DNA of 64,000 nucleotides from Polynucleobacter necessarius (GTDB lineage: Bacteria > Pseudomonadota > Gammaproteobacteria > Burkholderiales > Burkholderiaceae). Both the position numbers and the translations under genes were made by a program. The stretch lies in NCBI GenBank assembly GCA_900095165.1, contig LT606947.1, forward strand, positions 620,001-684,000. The letters are read 5' to 3'. Shown in pieces: positions 59,353-64,000 of the stretch. Position 1 is the first letter of the stretch; every line of letters begins with the position of its first letter. The notes beneath the pieces are model-generated. The model was given only the letters and a program-made list of their open reading frames with translations, was not told the origin of the DNA and did no database searches.

Positions 59353-61143
59353 TTAATGCGCCTTCTTTTTAACCGGCGGTAAATCAGTGCAGTGGCCATG
59401 AGCGGCCTCTGCAGCCAAGCCAACTGACTCGCCCAAGGTTGGATGAGGATGAATGGTTTTACCGATATCAACAGCATCAGCACCCATCTCAATCGCAAGG
59501 CACACTTCACCAATTAAATCGCCAGCATGCGTACCAACGATTCCACCACCAATAATGCGCTTGGTTGCAGCATCAAAAATGAGCTTAGTGAAACCTTCAT
59601 CACGACCGTTAGCAATCGCCCTACCACTAGCAGCCCAAGGGAATAAGCCCTTCTCGCAAGCAATACCTTTAGCCTTGCATTGCTCTTCAGTGAGACCGGC
59701 CCAAGCTACCTCAGGATCGGTATACGCTACAGATGGAATCTGCTTAGCATCGAAGTAGGATTTTTCACCAGCCGCTACTTCAGCAGCAACGTGACCTTCA
59801 TGCACTGCTTTGTGAGCAAGCATAGGTTGGCCAACGATATCGCCAATAGCAAAGATATTGTTCACATTTGTGCGCATTTGATTGTCAACTGGGATAAAGC
59901 CACGCTCGCCCACAATGACGCCTGCAGCAGATGCATTAATCTTCTTGCCATTCGGTGTGCGCCCTACCGCAACCAAGACCAAGTCGTATGTCTGCGGTTC
60001 CGAAGGAGCGCTCTCACCCTCAAAACTCATTTGAATACCATCGGCCTTAACTTCAGCTTTGGATGCACGAGTCTTGAGCATGATCTTTTCAAAACGGCCA
60101 GCGTTAAATTTCTCCCAAACCTTTTCTAAATCGCGGTCTGCGCCTGCCATCAAGCCATCCATCATTTCAGAAATATCAATACGAGAACCAAAGGCGCTAT
60201 AGACAGTGGCCATTTCCAAACCAATAATGCCGCCACCAATAACTAACATTCGCTTTGGAATGCTCTTCAGCAATAAAGCGCCGGTGCTATCCACAATGCG
60301 AGGATCTTCTGGCAAGAACGGTAGTTTTACAGGTTGACTTCCAGCGGCAATAATTGCCTTCTGGAAACGAATCACTTCTTTTTGGCCCGCTAAATCCTGA
60401 CCATCACCCTTGGTTAACTCAACCTCAACGTGATTGGTATCCAAGAAACGACCAAGACCGCGAACAACAGTCACCTTGCGTGCTTTGGTCATCCCAGCCA
60501 ATCCACCCGTTAACTTGGCAATAACTGAATTTTTGTAACCACGTAGTTGATCTATTTCAATTTTTGGAGCGCCATAGCTAATGCCATGTTTAGACATGGT
60601 CTTCACTTCATCCATCACCGCAGTGGTGTGAAGCAAAGCCTTTGATGGGATGCAACCCACGTTTAAGCAGACGCCACCCAATGTTGAATAACGCTCCACC
60701 AAAATAGTGCTCATACCCAAGTCTGCACTCCGGAATGCAGCGCTATAACCTCCTGGGCCAGCGCCGAGGACAAGCACTTCACACTCGCGATCAACCTTAC
60801 CGTTATATTGACCAGCGATAGGAGCGCTAATCACAGGAGCAGCTACTGGAGCTACCGCAGGAGACGGGCTTGCTGCAGGTGCAGAAGCCTGAGGCGCAGA
60901 TGCCGCCCCCACTTCAATTTCTGCAACCGCACTACCCTTGCTAACCTTGTCGCCTGCCTTAACAGAAATACTCAAAATAGTTCCAGCAGCGTCCACCGGA
61001 ACTTCCATGGTTGCTTTGTCAGATTCCAAAACGAGCAGACTCTGTTCTTTTTCAATCACATCGCCTACCTTGATGAGCACTTCAATAACGTGTACATCTG
61101 AATAATCACCAATATCTGGAACGAGAATAATTTGCTTAGCCAT
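59353..61143 (-). CDS. lpdA: dihydrolipoyl dehydrogenase with N-terminal lipoyl domain
   Basis: The E3 of pyruvate dehydrogenase. The 596 residues: lipoyl domain at 1-80 (lipoyl Lys43 in ESDKATM), Ala/Pro linker, then the FAD-disulfide reductase with VLGAGPGGYSAAFRSADLG, the redox pair in GGVCLNVGCIPSKA and the C-terminal HPHPTLGE. A lipoyl-E3 fusion is usual in Burkholderiales. It lies 9 bases after aceF. Intact. Confidence 0.95.
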   Translation of the reverse strand: MAKQIILVPDIGDYSDVHVIEVLIKVGDVIEKEQSLLVLESDKATMEVPVDAAGTILSISVKAGDKVSKGSAVAEIEVGAASAPQASAPAASPSPAVAPVAAPVISAPIAGQYNGKVDRECEVLVLGAGPGGYSAAFRSADLGMSTILVERYSTLGGVCLNVGCIPSKALLHTTAVMDEVKTMSKHGISYGAPKIEIDQLRGYKNSVIAKLTGGLAGMTKARKVTVVRGLGRFLDTNHVEVELTKGDGQDLAGQKEVIRFQKAIIAAGSQPVKLPFLPEDPRIVDSTGALLLKSIPKRMLVIGGGIIGLEMATVYSAFGSRIDISEMMDGLMAGADRDLEKVWEKFNAGRFEKIMLKTRASKAEVKADGIQMSFEGESAPSEPQTYDLVLVAVGRTPNGKKINASAAGVIVGERGFIPVDNQMRTNVNNIFAIGDIVGQPMLAHKAVHEGHVAAEVAAGEKSYFDAKQIPSVAYTDPEVAWAGLTEEQCKAKGIACEKGLFPWAASGRAIANGRDEGFTKLIFDAATKRIIGGGIVGTHAGDLIGEVCLAIEMGADAVDIGKTIHPHPTLGESVGLAAEAAHGHCTDLPPVKKKAH

Positions 61144-61152
61144 ATCTTTTCC

Positions 61153-62457
61153 TTATAGTGCTGCGCGACGGAAGTCGGACATCAGCTGAGCAATATAGAC
61201 ATTGAAGCGTGTAGCCAAAGCGCCATCAATTACGCGATGATCGGCGCTCAATGACAATGGACAAATTAAGCGTGGCACAAATTGCTTGCCATCCCAAACA
61301 GGCTTCATAGCAGCCTTGCTTACACCCAAAATTGCTACCTCAGGTGCATTCACGATTGGTGAGAAATACGTACCGCCAATACCACCTAAAGAAGAGATCG
61401 TGAAACTAGCACCCTGCATTTGATCTGGCTTTAATTTTCCATCTCGTGCGAGCGCAGCCAATTCGGAGGTTTCGCGCGCAAGTTCAAAGATGCCTTTTTT
61501 ATCTGCATCACGAATTACTGGCACCACCAAACCATTTGGCGTATCAGCAGCAAAAGCAATATTGAAATACCTCTTCAATACCAAGTCATCGCCATCAATA
61601 GAGCTGTTGAACTCAGGGAACTTCTTGAGCGCAGCCACGGCAGCCTTCATCAAGAAAGCCAACATGGTGATTTTGAGACCCTGCTTTTCATTCTCTTTAT
61701 TGGTGAGAACTCGAAATGCTTCGAGATCGGTAATGTCCGCATTTTCGTGATAAGTGACGGCAGGAATCATGACCCAATTTCGACCGAGGTTTGCTGCAGT
61801 CAATTTCTTAATACGATTGAGTGGCTGACGCTCTGTCTCTCCAAATTTGGAGAAATCCACTTTAGGCCAGGGAATTAAATTCAGGCCACCCAAGCTGCCA
61901 CCGGATGCATTTGATCCATTGCCAGCTCCACCACTCATTGCCGCCTTTACAAAGGCTTGCACATCTTCTTGAGTAATTCTGTCTTTGGGCCCGGAGCCCT
62001 TAACTTGATGAACAGCAACACCAAGTTCACGAGCAAATTTACGCACGGAAGGACTTGCATGACTTGCCGTTGGATCCACTTCAACTGGAGTATTACTCAC
62101 AGAAGGTGGTGCGGGCGCACGCACAATCGGTGGCTCCGCTTTAGGAGCTGAGACTGGAGCGGGTTCAGCTTTTGCAACCGCTGGGGCAAGAGCTGCATCT
62201 GAAGTAACTGCAGCACCACTCTCTTCAAGAACTAAAACAACCGCTCCCTCTGAAATCGAGTCACCTACTTTAACTTTGACCTCTTTCACCACACCGGAGT
62301 GTGATGATGGAACGTCCATCGTTGCCTTATCTGACTCAAGAACAACAATAGATTGCTCTTTTTCAACACGGTCACCGGCTTTTACCAATACCTCGATGAC
62401 AGGCACATCTTTGTAATTCCCAATATCTGGGACTTTAATATCAATTAGTTGGCTCAT
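61153..62457 (-). CDS. aceF: dihydrolipoamide acetyltransferase (PDH E2)
   Basis: The 434 residues: one lipoyl domain (Lys44 in ESDKATM), Ala/Pro linker, peripheral-subunit-binding domain (ASPSVRKFARELGVAVHQVKG) and the trimeric catalytic domain ending with SADHRVIDGALATRF (catalytic His). Only one lipoyl domain, the extra one being on E3. It lies 15 bases after aceE. Intact. Confidence 0.95.
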   Translation of the reverse strand: MSQLIDIKVPDIGNYKDVPVIEVLVKAGDRVEKEQSIVVLESDKATMDVPSSHSGVVKEVKVKVGDSISEGAVVLVLEESGAAVTSDAALAPAVAKAEPAPVSAPKAEPPIVRAPAPPSVSNTPVEVDPTASHASPSVRKFARELGVAVHQVKGSGPKDRITQEDVQAFVKAAMSGGAGNGSNASGGSLGGLNLIPWPKVDFSKFGETERQPLNRIKKLTAANLGRNWVMIPAVTYHENADITDLEAFRVLTNKENEKQGLKITMLAFLMKAAVAALKKFPEFNSSIDGDDLVLKRYFNIAFAADTPNGLVVPVIRDADKKGIFELARETSELAALARDGKLKPDQMQGASFTISSLGGIGGTYFSPIVNAPEVAILGVSKAAMKPVWDGKQFVPRLICPLSLSADHRVIDGALATRFNVYIAQLMSDFRRAAL

Positions 62458-62472
62458 ATTCTTTGTCCCTGA

Positions 62473-64000
62473 TCAAACCATCATTGGGTTTGGTTTAGTG
62501 ATATCGATTTCATATTTCTTAATCGCTTCAGCTAGTTTTTGACGATCAAGTTGACCGGCATCCACCAACGAACGTAGCGCTGTTAGTACTACCCAGCGAC
62601 GATCCACTTCAAAGAAATCACGTAATTTTTCGCGAGTATCGGAACGACCAAAGCCATCGGTGCCCAACACTTCGAAACGACGACCCATATGTTGAATTGC
62701 CGGACGAATTTGCTCAGCGAACAAACGAACATAGTCAGTAGCAGCAATCACTGGGCCGGCAGTGTCTTTAAGGCACTTCTCGACATGAGACAAGGTAGGT
62801 GCCGCTGTTGGGTTAAGTAGATTGTTGCGATGTACCGCAGTCCAGTCACGACCCAACTCAGTAAAGCTTGGGCAACCCCATAAATCAGAAGCAATACCCC
62901 AATCTTTACTTAAGATTTCTGCAGCTTCAATTACTTCGCGGAAAATCGTTCCCGAACCTAAAAGTTGCACACGCAATTTCGCATTAGCATCACCAACCGA
63001 TTTGAGTTTGTACATACCCTTAATGATGTCTTGCTCTGCACCTTTTGGCATTGCTGGGTGCGCATAGTTCTCGTTCATCAAGGTGATGTAGTAATACACA
63101 TCTTCCTGTTCGGCCAACATGCGACGCATACCATCTTGAATAACCACGGCCACTTCAAATGAGAATGAAGGGTCATAGCTGATGCAGTTTGGAATAGCAG
63201 CACTCCACACCTGACTGTGGCCATCTTCGTGCTGAAGACCTTCGCCGTTCAGGGTAGTTCTACCGGCAGTACCGCCCAACAAAAAACCACGGCTGCGCAT
63301 ATCGCCTGCAGCCCAACAGAGGTCGCCAATACGTTGGAAGCCAAACATGGAATAGAAGATGTAGAAAGGCAACATCAGCACACCATGGGTAGAGTATGAA
63401 GTTGCGGCAGCAATCCAATCGCACATACCACCAGCTTCATTAATGCCTTCTTGCAAAATCTGACCAGTTTTATCCTCTTTATAGAACATCAATTGATCGT
63501 GATCTTCCGGAGTATAAAGCTGACCCAACTGATTCCAAATACCTAGCTGGCGGAACATACCTTCCATACCAAAGGTGCGGAACTCATCCGGAACAATCGG
63601 AACCACTCTCTTACCTAAAATCTTATCTCGCACAATCGTATTGAGCATGCGAACAAAGGCCATCGTTGTAGAGATCTCGCGACCCTCTGAAGTTGCCTCT
63701 AACAATGGGGCAAATACATCTAGCGCGGGAACTGGCAAGCTCTTAGCCTTCATACGACGCTGCGGCAAATAACCACCCAACTCTTGACGACGGGCTTTCA
63801 TATACTCAAGCTCAGCACTACCCTCAGCAAATTTCACCAAAGGCATTTTATCGAGCTGCTCATCTTTAACCGGAATCTCAAAACGATCACGGAAACGACG
63901 TACGTCATCCGCATTCATCTTCTTGGCTTGGTGGGCAATGTTCATCGCTTCGCCTGAACCACCCATACCGTAGCCCTTAATCGTGTGAGCCAAAATAACT
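62473..64000 (-). CDS. aceE: pyruvate dehydrogenase E1 (start outside window)
   Basis: Homodimeric thiamine-diphosphate-dependent E1. The visible 509 residues are the C-terminal part of about 890. The frame is open to the window edge, and the TTG at 63993 is an internal Leu. Seen: HTIKGYGMGGSGEAMNIAHQ, the central DEFRTFGMEGMFRQLGI, and the C-terminal VLGTDGFGRSDTREKLRDFF. First gene of aceE-aceF-lpdA. It needs thiamine diphosphate, yet thiamine synthesis in this window is broken. Confidence 0.95.
   Translation of the reverse strand, partial: VILAHTIKGYGMGGSGEAMNIAHQAKKMNADDVRRFRDRFEIPVKDEQLDKMPLVKFAEGSAELEYMKARRQELGGYLPQRRMKAKSLPVPALDVFAPLLEATSEGREISTTMAFVRMLNTIVRDKILGKRVVPIVPDEFRTFGMEGMFRQLGIWNQLGQLYTPEDHDQLMFYKEDKTGQILQEGINEAGGMCDWIAAATSYSTHGVLMLPFYIFYSMFGFQRIGDLCWAAGDMRSRGFLLGGTAGRTTLNGEGLQHEDGHSQVWSAAIPNCISYDPSFSFEVAVVIQDGMRRMLAEQEDVYYYITLMNENYAHPAMPKGAEQDIIKGMYKLKSVGDANAKLRVQLLGSGTIFREVIEAAEILSKDWGIASDLWGCPSFTELGRDWTAVHRNNLLNPTAAPTLSHVEKCLKDTAGPVIAATDYVRLFAEQIRPAIQHMGRRFEVLGTDGFGRSDTREKLRDFFEVDRRWVVLTALRSLVDAGQLDRQKLAEAIKKYEIDITKPNPMMV

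Overview
The window looks like a chromosome segment of a betaproteobacterium close to Polynucleobacter (Burkholderiaceae). This rests on protein flavour, moderate-to-low GC, and gene orders such as rluD-pgeF-phaC-phaB-phaR-rimO-phaA and tsaB-rimI-holD. Roughly fourteen genes here carry nonsense codons, small deletions or homopolymer frameshifts. That suggests a lineage in genome erosion, such as the Euplotes endosymbiont Polynucleobacter necessarius. The species assignment is inference. Some of the single-base homopolymer lesions could be sequencing errors, but the substitutions to stop codons and the genes with two lesions are hard to explain that way.

Layout. 0-3.8 kb: the 3' part of mfd (the gene runs in from the left edge) and serB. 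3.8-11.4 kb, minus strand: polyhydroxyalkanoate genes (phaA, phaR, phaB, phaC) with rimO, pgeF and rluD. 11.4-17 kb: bamD, alr, lplT, a HolD-like psi subunit, rimI and tsaB. 16.7-24.8 kb: a complete propionyl-CoA to succinyl-CoA pathway (mce, pccA, pccB, meaB, mcm) facing a divergent GntR/FCD regulator with a GTATAC operator. 24.8-30 kb: two c-type cytochromes under a perfect FNR box, then a decayed molybdenum-hydroxylase maturation cluster (coxD and coxE broken; RidA, MocA and XdhC intact) with no structural genes in view. 30-34.5 kb: parC and parE.

34.5-44.6 kb: a dead class III CoA-transferase, an MFS carrier with an apparent in-frame deletion, a 46-residue membrane protein, tRNA-Arg(CCT), an inverted pair of DnaA boxes, and a DUF4743 Nudix hydrolase. 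A TPP riboswitch follows, heading a thiamine operon in which thiC, thiG and thiE each have two lesions while thiO, thiS and the convergent thiD are intact. De novo thiamine synthesis is predicted to be lost while the riboswitch survives. tRNA-Asn(GTT) closes this part.

44.6-49.6 kb is an accessory stretch: scrambled IS3-family remnants, then a cyclic-di-GMP group (degenerate and frameshifted HD-GYP, intact GGDEF, membrane HD-GYP split at a G7 tract). 49.6-59.2 kb mixes intact genes (trhP, an outer-membrane channel, a nucleosidase, the elaB-yqjE-yqjK set) with broken ones (fadD, apt, Smr protein, a small secreted protein, tctC) and a 59-residue HTH/zinc-knuckle protein. A 53-bp mini-IS sits inside the tctC/lpdA terminator. 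59.3-64 kb is the pyruvate dehydrogenase operon (lpdA, aceF, aceE), with aceE running off the right edge.

Functionally, central carbon metabolism, replication, cell envelope, PHA storage and propionate oxidation stay intact. Thiamine synthesis, purine salvage (apt), fatty-acid activation, solute uptake and signalling are being lost.
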